Source of the DNA: Marchantia polymorpha subsp. ruderalis
Taxonomy: Eukaryota; Streptophyta; Marchantiopsida; Marchantiales; Marchantiaceae
Reading direction: 5' to 3'
NCBI GenBank assembly: GCA_037833965.1
Contig: AP031358.1
Location: forward strand, 6,146,001-6,210,000
DNA: 64,000 nucleotides
Of the stretch, positions 42,826 to 52,505 are shown one piece after another (within the stretch, counting starts at the first letter, position 1; each line of letters opens with the position of its first letter). The notes below the pieces were generated by a model. It was not told the origin of the DNA and did not search any database. It was given only the letters and a program-made list of their open reading frames with translations. Both the position numbers and the translations under genes were made by a program.

Positions 42826-45654
42826 ATGTCGACGAGCGATAGTGTGGGAAACCTGAGTGCGAGAGCCACACGGAAACTCCGTCGAGATTCAGAAAAAGCC
42901 GTGGAAACAAAACGGCGAACTAAAAAGAAGACTCCCGGTGAGGACTCTGCAGAAAGATCGCCATCACCGACTACTGGAAGACAAAGGCGTTCCAGTTCAC
43001 CTACCGAGAGCATTGAGCTAACAGTTCTATTGGACATCCCGCCGACAGGAACTCTTCCTGAGTTTGGCCAACCTAGGATCAGTCCGTCGACAGGATCACC
43101 GATGGCAGAACATCAAGCCAATCTCCGCCAGGTGTTTTCCCAACCTACCACCAAACATTCGTATCCAAGATACACGGGAACGGGCGACGACGATGATGCA
43201 GATTCATACATAAAGCTCTTCGAGTCTGTCTCCATCGCCAATCGTGAGACCAGTGATGAAGACAGACTACGAATCTTTCCTAGCCTGCTACGCAGACGAG
43301 CGCGTAGCTGGTACAACCATGAGAGCACCGACCCCACTGGCATCCGGACCTGGGCTCAGCTCAAGGAAAAGTTTCTGAAGCGGTTCCGCGAACTCGGATA
43401 TGACAGTCGAGTTCTGACCCGGCTTCGAAATCTTCGACGCGAGCGGAAGGAGAATCTTCGAGACTACACTGAGAGATTCCAAGACCTCCTAGATCGAATT
43501 CCGAAGACAGGCCCGGGAGAACCGTACTCGGTACAACAGGCAGTGGATTGGTATGTGACAGGGCTCTCAAGAGAAATGGAGACCTTCTGTAGGAGAGGCA
43601 AGACTGACACAATCCAAGATGTGATAGCTTCCGCGGAGACCTTTGAGACGTCAACCCTTGACACTCGAAGACGCGACCGACGGTCGACGAAGAAGAAGTC
43701 GCAAGGCGGACGTCGGAAGAGAAGGAACTCGCCTTCCTCGACAGAAGAATCAAGCTCCTCCGAAGCAAGTTCTTCCTCGGAAGAGGAAGAGGACTCGTCA
43801 TCTTCAGAAGAAGAAAGACGGAAGAAGAAACGCAGTGCGATCAAGAAGAAGGATCGAGGTAAGGGAATCCCAGTGAAGACTCAAGGGGACATCGCAGCCA
43901 AGGTAGACAACCTGGTGAAGAATTTTGCGGACCTGAAAGTTCATGTAGTGGGAGGCCAAGACCAACGTAAATCACCTGCGAGACAACGAGCGAATCTCTG
44001 GTGTACTACGTGCGGACAGGTGGGACATGCCAACACGGAGTGCATGTCCGCGAGGCCATCTTACCCAGTGAATGCGGTCGAATGGGCACCACAATGGGAG
44101 AACCCCATGTATTATGCTGAGCCGCCTATGTATTATGCTGAGCAGGTTGAGGACACCGCCTACTCGGTACAGACAGCTCCAGCTACAACTCCGAACCCAC
44201 CGGTGCATATACCGCGCTTTGTTCCGAGGGAAATGGCGGGTACACTCCCACCAAGACGCATGGCACCTCCAGGCAATCACAACCGACCTCGACCACAATT
44301 CGATGGTTGCTACAACTGCGGAGACATGGGGCATTACGCGCCAAGTTGTCCCCACCCGAGGAAGCCAATGGGGTATGCACCATTGTGCAGCAATTGCAAG
44401 AAGTCTGGACATACAGCAGCCGAATGTGACCAGCCCCAAATCCCTAGGCCAGCCGTGCGTTTCGTATCAACACCTGGCAAGGAAGAAGTGCAAGTCAACC
44501 AGGTAGAACTGAGTCTGGACCCAGCTGAAGGAGACGAAGTATGGCCAGAGGAAGAAGTAATGTGCGGCCGGGTAGAAACCCGAAGTTCGAAGAGGAGAGG
44601 AGAAGGCCATGAGGACACTCGCCGCCTCGAGCGTAGGGAAGAAAGGAGGAAGTCTAAAGAAGTTAGAGAAGGCCAGAGGAGAAGGCCGGGTACACCTCCG
44701 GCTATGAGAAACACCCAGCCGGAGCAGAACTCAGAAAAGGCGGACAGGTATTCAGAAGAGTTCCGGACTCGAGATTACCTTCCGGACATCAAAGATGAGG
44801 TGAGTCACCTCATCAAGGAAGCACTGGGCGCCGGAATGACATCCGACGACCGGAAGGCGGTTAGGCCCCCTACACCCCTTCCGACCGCGAGTACAGAGAA
44901 ACTTCCGGCTGTGACTTCCAACACTTCCTACGACATAGTGAAAGACATGGGAAGCCAGAGGGCAAATATTTCCTTCCACCAGTTGTTGGAAGACAATAAG
45001 ACGTACAGGAGGATGCTGATGCTTTCGTTGCGCCGACCACGCAAACCCCGAAAAGAGAAACTTCCGGCTGTGTACAGGGTGGAAGGAGGAGACCTGGGAC
45101 CTCCAGAGATCGAAGTAGAGATCGGAGGCTGCGTCATTCAGAAGGTACCAGTGGACTCCGGCTCGGGCGTGAATATCATGACCGAGGAGACAGCGAACTC
45201 CTTGGGGTTCCAGACCTTCGAACCTACATCCCGAGTATTGCGACTGGCCGATCAAACACGCAGAATGCCACTAGGAATGTTGAGCAATGTGAGAACCAAC
45301 ATTGGAGGAGTGGACTTTCAACTGTCCTACATAATACTGCAACCTCTGATGAAGAAAGGTTATGATGTGCTGCTTGGCAGACCTTGGCTATACGATGCCA
45401 AAGCAAGGTGTGACTGGAGTAGGAAGAGATTACAGTTCCGTAGCCCTGCTGACCCTCCGACTGTCATTACCGTACCGTGGACCAAGGTACCCCATGAGGG
45501 CGAAACACCTTCCACCACCTCCGGTTACACAACCGGAGGGGAGACTAGCTCATCATGCACTTCAGAGACCGAAACGTCGGAAGACTTTGTGGGCTACGTC
45601 ACTTGCTGCTCTATTGAGGAGGAAGGAGACGAGGTGTATCCGGATGAGGAATAG
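42826..45654 (+). CDS. Gag-protease polyprotein of the family B element
   Basis: 942 residues from the ATG at 42826. Residues ~1-75 are basic and Ser-rich. The retrotransposon gag core is at ~110-285 ('ARSWYNHESTDPTGIRTWAQ', 'LKEKFLKRFRELGYDSR', 'LRDYTERFQDLL'). A Ser/Glu/Lys-rich stretch follows at ~290-345. Three CCHC zinc knuckles lie near 44000-44043, 44308-44349 and 44386-44427 (all C-x2-C-x4-H-x4-C). An aspartic protease comes next, with the catalytic motif VDSGSGVNIM at about 45151, then 'YDVLLGRPWL'. Gag packages the RNA and the protease cuts the polyprotein. The frame ends at TAG 45652-45654, and the same frame continues open into pol. All domains look intact. Confidence 0.92.
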   Translation: MSTSDSVGNLSARATRKLRRDSEKAVETKRRTKKKTPGEDSAERSPSPTTGRQRRSSSPTESIELTVLLDIPPTGTLPEFGQPRISPSTGSPMAEHQANLRQVFSQPTTKHSYPRYTGTGDDDDADSYIKLFESVSIANRETSDEDRLRIFPSLLRRRARSWYNHESTDPTGIRTWAQLKEKFLKRFRELGYDSRVLTRLRNLRRERKENLRDYTERFQDLLDRIPKTGPGEPYSVQQAVDWYVTGLSREMETFCRRGKTDTIQDVIASAETFETSTLDTRRRDRRSTKKKSQGGRRKRRNSPSSTEESSSSEASSSSEEEEDSSSSEEERRKKKRSAIKKKDRGKGIPVKTQGDIAAKVDNLVKNFADLKVHVVGGQDQRKSPARQRANLWCTTCGQVGHANTECMSARPSYPVNAVEWAPQWENPMYYAEPPMYYAEQVEDTAYSVQTAPATTPNPPVHIPRFVPREMAGTLPPRRMAPPGNHNRPRPQFDGCYNCGDMGHYAPSCPHPRKPMGYAPLCSNCKKSGHTAAECDQPQIPRPAVRFVSTPGKEEVQVNQVELSLDPAEGDEVWPEEEVMCGRVETRSSKRRGEGHEDTRRLERREERRKSKEVREGQRRRPGTPPAMRNTQPEQNSEKADRYSEEFRTRDYLPDIKDEVSHLIKEALGAGMTSDDRKAVRPPTPLPTASTEKLPAVTSNTSYDIVKDMGSQRANISFHQLLEDNKTYRRMLMLSLRRPRKPRKEKLPAVYRVEGGDLGPPEIEVEIGGCVIQKVPVDSGSGVNIMTEETANSLGFQTFEPTSRVLRLADQTRRMPLGMLSNVRTNIGGVDFQLSYIILQPLMKKGYDVLLGRPWLYDAKARCDWSRKRLQFRSPADPPTVITVPWTKVPHEGETPSTTSGYTTGGETSSSCTSETETSEDFVGYVTCCSIEEEGDEVYPDEE

Positions 45655-45660
45655 CAACTA
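45652..45660 (+). promoter_or_regulatory. Probable stop-codon readthrough signal UAG CAA CUA
   Basis: The gag-protease stop TAG is followed directly by CAA CTA, fitting the UAG-CAR-YYA leaky-stop consensus of tobamovirus replicase genes. The frame stays open after the stop, straight into RT, and pol has no ATG before the domain boundary. Readthrough would make a minor gag-pro-pol fusion. Confidence 0.75.
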
Positions 45661-48495
45661 GCAGCCGGACTGGGCAGAAGCGAGATCAGTCACACAGAGG
45701 GGATTGTTGACCCGAGTGATTGCTGCGAACTGCAGCTCAGTCCAGGTAAAGGCTTGAAGGTGTCAAGCCAGGTACAAGGAGAAGAGTTGAACAGGGTACA
45801 GGCGTTTCTTCGCCAGTATGAGGATGTCTTCGCATGGAAGATTGAAGACATGAAAGGCATACCTGCAAGGTATGGAGAGCACAGGATCGACTTGTTGGAC
45901 GAGGCAGTTCCGGTTCGCCAACGCCAATACAGGCTCAACCCAAAATATTCATTATTGGTGAAGGACGAAATCGATAAGTATCTGAGCGCAGGAATCATCT
46001 ACCCGGTACTCAGTAGCGAGTGGGTGTCGCCTATCGTGATCGTGCCCAAGAAACTGACGGGTAAGATCCGGGTGTGTCAGGACTTCCGGAAGCTGAACGC
46101 AGCAACGAGGAAGGACCATCACCCTCTTCCTTTCACGGACTCTATTTTAGACCATGTAGCAGGGCATGAATGCTACAGTTTCCTAGACGGATTCTCCGGC
46201 TACAACCAGGTGTCCATCAGGGAACAGGACAAGGACAAAACAACCTTCACGACCGACTGGGGAACCTATGCTTATCACAAGATGCCGTTCGGTCTGTGCA
46301 ACGCGCCAGCGACGTTCCAGCGGATGATGACAAACATTTTCCAAGAGCACCTGAGGAAGTTCCTAGAAATTTTCATCGACGACTTTTGTGTCTTCGGTAA
46401 GAGGTCGGAGCACCTTAACCATCTTCGGCAAACGTTCGACAGATGTAGGGAGAGCAGCTTGTCCTTACACCCTGAGAAATGTTTCTTCTTCATGACCAGC
46501 GGAATCCTGCTAGGGCACCGAGTTTCGTCCGATGGCATTGCAGTGGATGTAGAGAAGGTGAAGATTATTCTCGAACTGCAGCCGCCAACGAATCTGCGTG
46601 AGTTGAGGGCCTTCCTTGGCCATGTAGGTTATTACAGAAGGTTCATAAATATGTATGCCATCTTGGCAGCCGATCTGACGAAGCTGCTTAAGAAGGATGA
46701 ACCCTATGTGTGGGGCAAGGAGCAACAGCTGGCCTTCGAAACGCTCAAAGCCAAACTGACGACTGCTCCGGTTCTGAGAAGTCCGGATTGGAATAGACCT
46801 TTCCATGTCTATGTAGACACGTCGGCGTTTGCAATCGGCGTGGTTCTCAGTCAGAAGGACGACAACAAGAAAGACTACCCGATTTACTTCGCGAGTCGTC
46901 AGTTGTCAGCAGCAGAGAAGAAATACACGACAACTGAGAGGGAGGCGTTGGGAATGGTGTACTCCTGTAAGAAGTTCCGACATTATTTGATCTGCTATGA
47001 GTTCGTGTTTCATGTAGATCATTACGCCTTACAGCACCTGGTGAAGAAGGCGGATCTGTCCGGACGAATTGCCAGGTGGGTACTACTGCTGCAGGAATTC
47101 ACCTACACTGTACAGACACGGAAAGGCGTTCACCATGAGAACGCGGACTACCTCTCCCGACTATGGACCGAACCCATAGAGGAGGAAGTAGTGGATGATT
47201 TTCCCGACGAACAACTTTTTCAGTTGTCCGCCAGCCATGAGTCCAGGTACGCGGACTTATACAGGTTTCTGCTCACACTCCAATGTCCGGAAGGATTGGA
47301 TGCGGAGCAGCGCACAGTCTTCGTTCATAAAGCGGGACCTTACCAGCTTCAACAGGGGGTCTTGTTCAAGAAAATGGCAGACGAGAGGTTGTGCAGATGT
47401 CTAGAGGAGTCTGAAGTACCGCGAGTTGTAAAAGCCATGCACACAGAAGACGCTGGTGGTCACTACGCCACCAGAAATACAGTGACCAAAATTGTGAATG
47501 CAGGATACTGGTGGCCGACGATGTTCAAAGATGTACACGACTACGTTCGCAAATGCGACAGCTGCCAGAGGACGGGAAGGCCGACTCCGACCACGAGATG
47601 GCCTCTTACACCAATCATGCCATTGGCACCGTTTGAAAAATGGGGGATCGACTTCGTGGGACCAATACAACCTGTCACTAAAGGCACGCGCAGGCGCTAC
47701 ATATTGGTAGCAACAGACTATGCGACCAAGATGGTGGAGGCAGAAGCCACAAGGCACGATGACGCAGCCGCAGTAGCACGGTTCCTATTCGAATCAATCA
47801 TCACCCGCTACGGGTGCCCCCTAGAAATAGTCAGTGACAGAGGAACGCACTTTCTGAATCAGGTGATAGAAAGTTTGACGCGGCACTTCCAGATTAAGCA
47901 TCGGAAGACTACTCCATACAACCCCAAGGCAAATGGTCTGACAGAGAAGTCCAATGGATTACTCTGTAAGATACTCCTCAAAGTGACTGTAAACCATGCT
48001 CATGACTGGGATACCAAGCTACCGGCCGCCTTATGGGCATATAGAACAGCAGAAAAAGTCACCACCAGGCAAACACCTTACTTCCTAGTTTATGGGCAGC
48101 ATCCGATCTTACCCATCGAATTCGAGATACCTACCAAGAGGACCTTAGATCAGAGAAGGCTGGACGCGGAAGAAAGTCAGGCATATCGACTGCAAGAGGT
48201 AATGGCACTGGAGGAAAGACGTCAAGAGGCCGAAGATCGAACAAAGCAATTACAACTCAGGCGGAAGGAGAAGTACGATCGAAGACTCAAACCAGTACTG
48301 CTGGAGAAGGGCGATTTGGCTCTGCTATACGATAGCAGACATGCTAGATTTCCAGGCAAGCTCCACTTGAGGTGGATGGGACCTTACAAGGTGATAGAAG
48401 TTTTTCCAAATGGATCCATCCAACTCGCAGAACTGACGGGAGAATGGTTAGGCACCCGCGTGAACGGATGGCGTCTGAAGAAATACCACGTGTAA
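45655..48495 (+). CDS. Pol (RT-RNase H-integrase), expressed by readthrough
   Basis: The frame is continuous with gag-pro across one UAG; the region 45655-45753 has no stop and no ATG. RT occupies roughly 45960-46500 with FIDD (about 46372-46383) in place of YxDD. RNase H is at about 46800-47165 (D in VDTSAFA, E in TTEREAL, D in HVDHYAL, D in NADYLSR). The integrase zinc finger HHCC is at about 47430-47575 and the core at 47625-48010 with D (GIDFVG), D (SDRGTHF) and E (GLTEKSN). A GPY-type C-terminal motif (MGPYKVIEV) is near 48380, and there is no chromodomain. All catalytic residues are present, so this copy could be functional. The FPDEQLF linker after RNase H resembles Athila-type elements. 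Confidence 0.92.
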   Translation, partial: QLAAGLGRSEISHTEGIVDPSDCCELQLSPGKGLKVSSQVQGEELNRVQAFLRQYEDVFAWKIEDMKGIPARYGEHRIDLLDEAVPVRQRQYRLNPKYSLLVKDEIDKYLSAGIIYPVLSSEWVSPIVIVPKKLTGKIRVCQDFRKLNAATRKDHHPLPFTDSILDHVAGHECYSFLDGFSGYNQVSIREQDKDKTTFTTDWGTYAYHKMPFGLCNAPATFQRMMTNIFQEHLRKFLEIFIDDFCVFGKRSEHLNHLRQTFDRCRESSLSLHPEKCFFFMTSGILLGHRVSSDGIAVDVEKVKIILELQPPTNLRELRAFLGHVGYYRRFINMYAILAADLTKLLKKDEPYVWGKEQQLAFETLKAKLTTAPVLRSPDWNRPFHVYVDTSAFAIGVVLSQKDDNKKDYPIYFASRQLSAAEKKYTTTEREALGMVYSCKKFRHYLICYEFVFHVDHYALQHLVKKADLSGRIARWVLLLQEFTYTVQTRKGVHHENADYLSRLWTEPIEEEVVDDFPDEQLFQLSASHESRYADLYRFLLTLQCPEGLDAEQRTVFVHKAGPYQLQQGVLFKKMADERLCRCLEESEVPRVVKAMHTEDAGGHYATRNTVTKIVNAGYWWPTMFKDVHDYVRKCDSCQRTGRPTPTTRWPLTPIMPLAPFEKWGIDFVGPIQPVTKGTRRRYILVATDYATKMVEAEATRHDDAAAVARFLFESIITRYGCPLEIVSDRGTHFLNQVIESLTRHFQIKHRKTTPYNPKANGLTEKSNGLLCKILLKVTVNHAHDWDTKLPAALWAYRTAEKVTTRQTPYFLVYGQHPILPIEFEIPTKRTLDQRRLDAEESQAYRLQEVMALEERRQEAEDRTKQLQLRRKEKYDRRLKPVLLEKGDLALLYDSRHARFPGKLHLRWMGPYKVIEVFPNGSIQLAELTGEWLGTRVNGWRLKKYHV

Positions 48496-48519
48496 ATGTT
48501 CGCGTGGGCGCTCACAATT

Positions 48520-48532
48520 GAGGAGGGGGGCA
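48520..48532 (+). other. Polypurine tract
   Basis: GAGGAGGGGGG plus CA directly precedes the 3' LTR; it is the expected plus-strand primer. Confidence 0.8.
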
Positions 48533-49887
48533 TGTGGTAACACGCTTTTTGTTTTTTTGCAGAATTTAAACAATTTTAGAAAACTAGTACCAAAGCAGTG
48601 TTTGTAGCTAGAGAAGGGTACGCTAAATAGAGTGGATTGATGAGATCGTCACGAGGGCACAAAGAATCACGTAGTCGGATGTACCAACGCCAACGTCTTC
48701 GGCGCCTTCGGCAAAAACTCCTTTTTGAGGTGTCTCTACTCACGCGCCTCTAGCGTATAAGGAAGCTACGCTTCCGGCGCAGACACCTCAGGAGGAGGTT
48801 GTGCTAAAGACGTCAGGAGAAGGGCCCGGACCTCTAAAGGCATCCGACCATGAGTGCGCCTTCGGCGAAGCGCCGCTAGCGCGGAAAGGGAAAACCTTCA
48901 TAACAATCGGGATACACGGTAGATCCAGTTGGTGGAAGTTGCATTAGACAGAGCTCGGGACGCTCGTTCTAACGAGTCCAAGAGCGCCGGAGATGGATCA
49001 GGAATGGAGAAGTTATGAGCGTCGGAAAACTCGTAGCCGGACATGCGCCGTTCGCGCTAGGGTTCACAGCCGGAAAGGATTCCCGTACGCCCTCGGCGAT
49101 GCGCCTTCGGCGGAATCACGCGCTCACAGGAGGAAACCAACTCAGAGTCGGAAGCGCCCTTGGCGGCTGTTCATGGAAAGAAAGCGCCGGTCGGATGTAC
49201 GCCTCCGACGTGGCGCTGACGGCCGGATGCGCTGGCATGAGTTGCGCTGACGGATATGCGCTGGCAGCAACGGACGAGACATAAAGGACAAAATAGGCGG
49301 TACGACTGCGCGCCGGCGTAATTCGCTCCGGCTGGATGTGCGCCTCCAGCAAAGGCGCCGACGGATAATGAACGCACCAGCGGCGACACGCTTCCGGAGA
49401 AGGGCGGGTTAGGAAAAGACAACAGGGCCGACGTATACCCTGCAGCGGACTCGAGTCCGGAAGGTGGCGGCGGCGGGAGAATTCAACGTTTAAGCATGCG
49501 AATGCGCGCAATGCGGAGACGTGAATTCGCGCATGCAAAGGGCGAACCGTTAAGCCGTATAGCCGGCTGCGTACGTTGCAACCAGTAAGAACGTTGGACG
49601 TTCTTGAAATCGGAGAAGAAAAGACTGCGCTCCAGTCTCATTCTCTCATTCTTGACTTTGCAATTTCCAGTTCCAAGATTACGCGCAAGGGCGGAGCGAC
49701 CTGCAGTGAGAGTAGAGAGTGCGGAGACGAGTTGCACAAGGATCTTGGCGGACCTTGAAAGAATTGGGAGTAGCAATCTTGAACGAGCGCAGAGAGAGTG
49801 AGCAGTCAGTGCTTGAGTGGCCGACGCATAGTGGCGATTGTGAGAGAGTGAGCGAAAGGGAGAACGTTTGTGTGTGCAGGCAACGCA

Positions 49888-52443
49888 ATGTCGAAGGCTC
49901 CCCAGCTGCGAGTGTCTCCACTCAGGGTGCCGCAGATCGGTCTACGCGCATTTCAAGATGTGCTGACGAGGCTGAAGCTCGATTTTCTCCTCTGGGGGTG
50001 GAATTGGACGTGTCCGGAGATGGTGCGCGAGTATCTGCAAGAGAGACACAAGCCTTCTCGCGGATTTCGCCCCCACCCAGAGAGATGGGAAATTTGCAAT
50101 TGGGCGCAGGTGTTGGGCAGGTGTGCCGGCGAGGAAGGGGATCTCCTCTTCGAGGCCGACAGCGTGAAAGTGTCCCAGGAGGAAGAAGTCTCTTACAATG
50201 AGCTCTTCAAGGTGGCTAGACATCCCAAGAACGGTTTCCGGACTCGGGATTACAAGGATCGATTGCGGAGAAATGTCGCGACAGCATTGCTGCAGATATT
50301 GCAGCCGACCAAGACCGCTTACATGCATGGTTGGCAGGTAGAGTTCGTGGAGCTAGTGTTGTCAGGAGCTCCGGTGCATTGGGCACGACTTCTGTGGAAG
50401 GTGACGCGCCAACATGCGCAAGAAGAGAGGGGAGGAACGCTCAATCATCTATCGCCTTACTTAATCGTGTTTTACCGGGCGATGGGATGTTTGACGAATG
50501 CTGAGAAAACTCGGTTTCCGCAGCTGAGCCGGTCTTATCCAGGTAGATATTCGAGGGAGGCCGAAGTAGACACGGATCCGGACGAGGAACCTGCCAGTAC
50601 GCCTCCGGCTCCGGCTCCAGCCAGAGCAGCAGAAGAACGTCGAAGTGAGCGCATTCCGCGCAAGCGGAAGTGGGATGAGAGACCTGAGGACAAGCAGCCG
50701 GAAGTACCAGCTGCGCCGACTCGTGGTCGGCCCACCCCCGAGCCTCATAGTCGACCAAAACAGAGGGCACGCAGAATGCCAACTGTTACTGAGGAGACCA
50801 GGCGAACTCCGACCCGGCGGAATCTCACACAGGAAGAGATAATTGCTCAGGTCCTAGGGAAGACGGCAGAAACCTCTGCACAGAAGGCACCACGGCCTTC
50901 GGGAGGAGATGGACGGACTGACGACCGGCCGACTGCGAGTCGGATGACTGAAGGTCGACAAGCGGAAGGAAGGCCAACTGAACGGCGCGTTGAACCGGAC
51001 AGCAGGCCGGAAGCGGAAGAGAGTTTGGCTGACGCGCCAACAATCCTCAGAGGGTCGTCTTCGGCGGAAGGCACTTCTGGAAGAACGCCACCAGCAAACA
51101 GGCCAAGTGGAGTCAAGACGCGCAGGGTGTATCCGACTCCCAGTCGGACAACTGCTGGTCGGCCGACTGCGAGTCGGACAACAGAGAGTCAGCCGGATTC
51201 GCCGACTGCGAGACGGATGGGACCAACGACCAGTGTGCGGACGCCTTCGGCGGACGCACCTTCAGCAAGGACACCTTCCGCGCAGATTGCGCCGGAAGGA
51301 CAGGCAGCAGAAGCGGGCGGTGCAAGAGTGACAAAAGTCACTGCGGCGTCGACCCCTTCACAAACCGAAGATCGAGCCGGAACAGGGGCTCAAGCAGTGG
51401 GATCTCCCACTGCCCTGGATATTTTAGCAGGCAGTGGAGCAGCAGTCGCAGCGGAAGCTGCTGCGCGCCACAGTTCCAGGGAGTCGCCAAGGGATTCGGT
51501 GGCGACTGAAATCCTCGAGACTGAGGATGAGACGAGCTCGGAAGAGCAAGAAGAGGATTCGGTGCAGAAAACGCCAACAGGGGTGCTGTGCGAACAGATA
51601 GTTCCACTCCTGCGATATCTGGATCGCAAGACATCCAAATACGGAAGTGCCTTAAAACCGCAGTCTTATGTGGAGACTATCAGGCGAAGGACGAGGAGCA
51701 AGGTGGCAAGGTGGGCCTCTAGATGCGGAGTATATGTGGATAGGAACACCGCCCTCCGACAACACCTGGCGGTCACCCAGAAGCTGTACCAAGCCTTGCA
51801 GCAGCAGAAGGAGGATGCGGCGACGAAGAGTCAGGCGGAGGCCGAACTAATACGGGCAAAGATCGAGTCGGAACTGCAGGAGGAGCGGAGACAGAACAAA
51901 GTCCTAGCAGCCGAGCTTGCGCGCCAGACGCGCGCCTTAGAGGAAAGTCAAAGAGCCCGCAAGGAGGATGAGGAGTTGTTGTGCAACTTGCAAACCGAGT
52001 GCTCGGATTTGAGGGCACAACGTGCGGATTTAGAAATGCAGCTGGCAGAGGTGGAGAGCAGCTGCAGGGCACGAGGAGAGTTGGCGGCACGGGTGACTCG
52101 TTGTCTAAACGGATACACCCATTGGGAGGTGGCAGCTCAAGAGAGGGTTACACTCCGGGAGTTCGAGCTTCGGGCGGCGGCATTGACGGAAGGTGACAGT
52201 CGGAGTCGGCGGCGAGTGGCAAGAAAATTAGAAACTTTCTTGTCGGGTGCGCGCGACACTATGGCGCACTTGCAGTCGGAAGTCACCACAGCGCTCCGAC
52301 GCCTGGGGTTACGCAGCCGGTCGGAAGACTGGCAAGGTAGAGACAGTAAGCGGAGCAGTCCGGCGCGCAGGAGGCGCAGCACCGGATCTGCTGAGTGCAG
52401 TAGAGTAGTTTGGTTTCGCGCGGATGCTGCGAGTGGTAGATAG
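49888..52443 (+). CDS. ORF3, 3' LTR copy
   Basis: 851 residues, identical to the 5' LTR copy except Arg-to-Lys (50693) and Val-to-Ala (51440). It starts 1.39 kb after the pol stop, in the position of env or of LTR-encoded accessory genes of retroviruses. Translation from the long genomic RNA would need splicing, internal entry or a separate promoter. A conserved AG lies 9 bases before the ATG (...GTGTGCAG/GCAACGCAATG), a candidate splice acceptor. Domain layout as for 39227-41782; function unknown. Confidence 0.8.
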   Translation: MSKAPQLRVSPLRVPQIGLRAFQDVLTRLKLDFLLWGWNWTCPEMVREYLQERHKPSRGFRPHPERWEICNWAQVLGRCAGEEGDLLFEADSVKVSQEEEVSYNELFKVARHPKNGFRTRDYKDRLRRNVATALLQILQPTKTAYMHGWQVEFVELVLSGAPVHWARLLWKVTRQHAQEERGGTLNHLSPYLIVFYRAMGCLTNAEKTRFPQLSRSYPGRYSREAEVDTDPDEEPASTPPAPAPARAAEERRSERIPRKRKWDERPEDKQPEVPAAPTRGRPTPEPHSRPKQRARRMPTVTEETRRTPTRRNLTQEEIIAQVLGKTAETSAQKAPRPSGGDGRTDDRPTASRMTEGRQAEGRPTERRVEPDSRPEAEESLADAPTILRGSSSAEGTSGRTPPANRPSGVKTRRVYPTPSRTTAGRPTASRTTESQPDSPTARRMGPTTSVRTPSADAPSARTPSAQIAPEGQAAEAGGARVTKVTAASTPSQTEDRAGTGAQAVGSPTALDILAGSGAAVAAEAAARHSSRESPRDSVATEILETEDETSSEEQEEDSVQKTPTGVLCEQIVPLLRYLDRKTSKYGSALKPQSYVETIRRRTRSKVARWASRCGVYVDRNTALRQHLAVTQKLYQALQQQKEDAATKSQAEAELIRAKIESELQEERRQNKVLAAELARQTRALEESQRARKEDEELLCNLQTECSDLRAQRADLEMQLAEVESSCRARGELAARVTRCLNGYTHWEVAAQERVTLREFELRAAALTEGDSRSRRRVARKLETFLSGARDTMAHLQSEVTTALRRLGLRSRSEDWQGRDSKRSSPARRRRSTGSAECSRVVWFRADAASGR

Positions 52444-52476
52444 GATAGCGTAGTGCTAGTTAGGATCTTTTGAGAG

Positions 52477-52505
52477 TATAAAGTAGATCAAGGCGTTTTG
52501 CCTTG
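52477..52505 (+). promoter_or_regulatory. Family B LTR core promoter copy (3' LTR)
   Basis: TATAAAG and the CAAGGC/GCCTTG hairpin, at the 10661-base offset from the 5' LTR copy. Here they mark the start of the R region where the genomic RNA would end; they could also drive transcription into flanking DNA. Confidence 0.55.
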
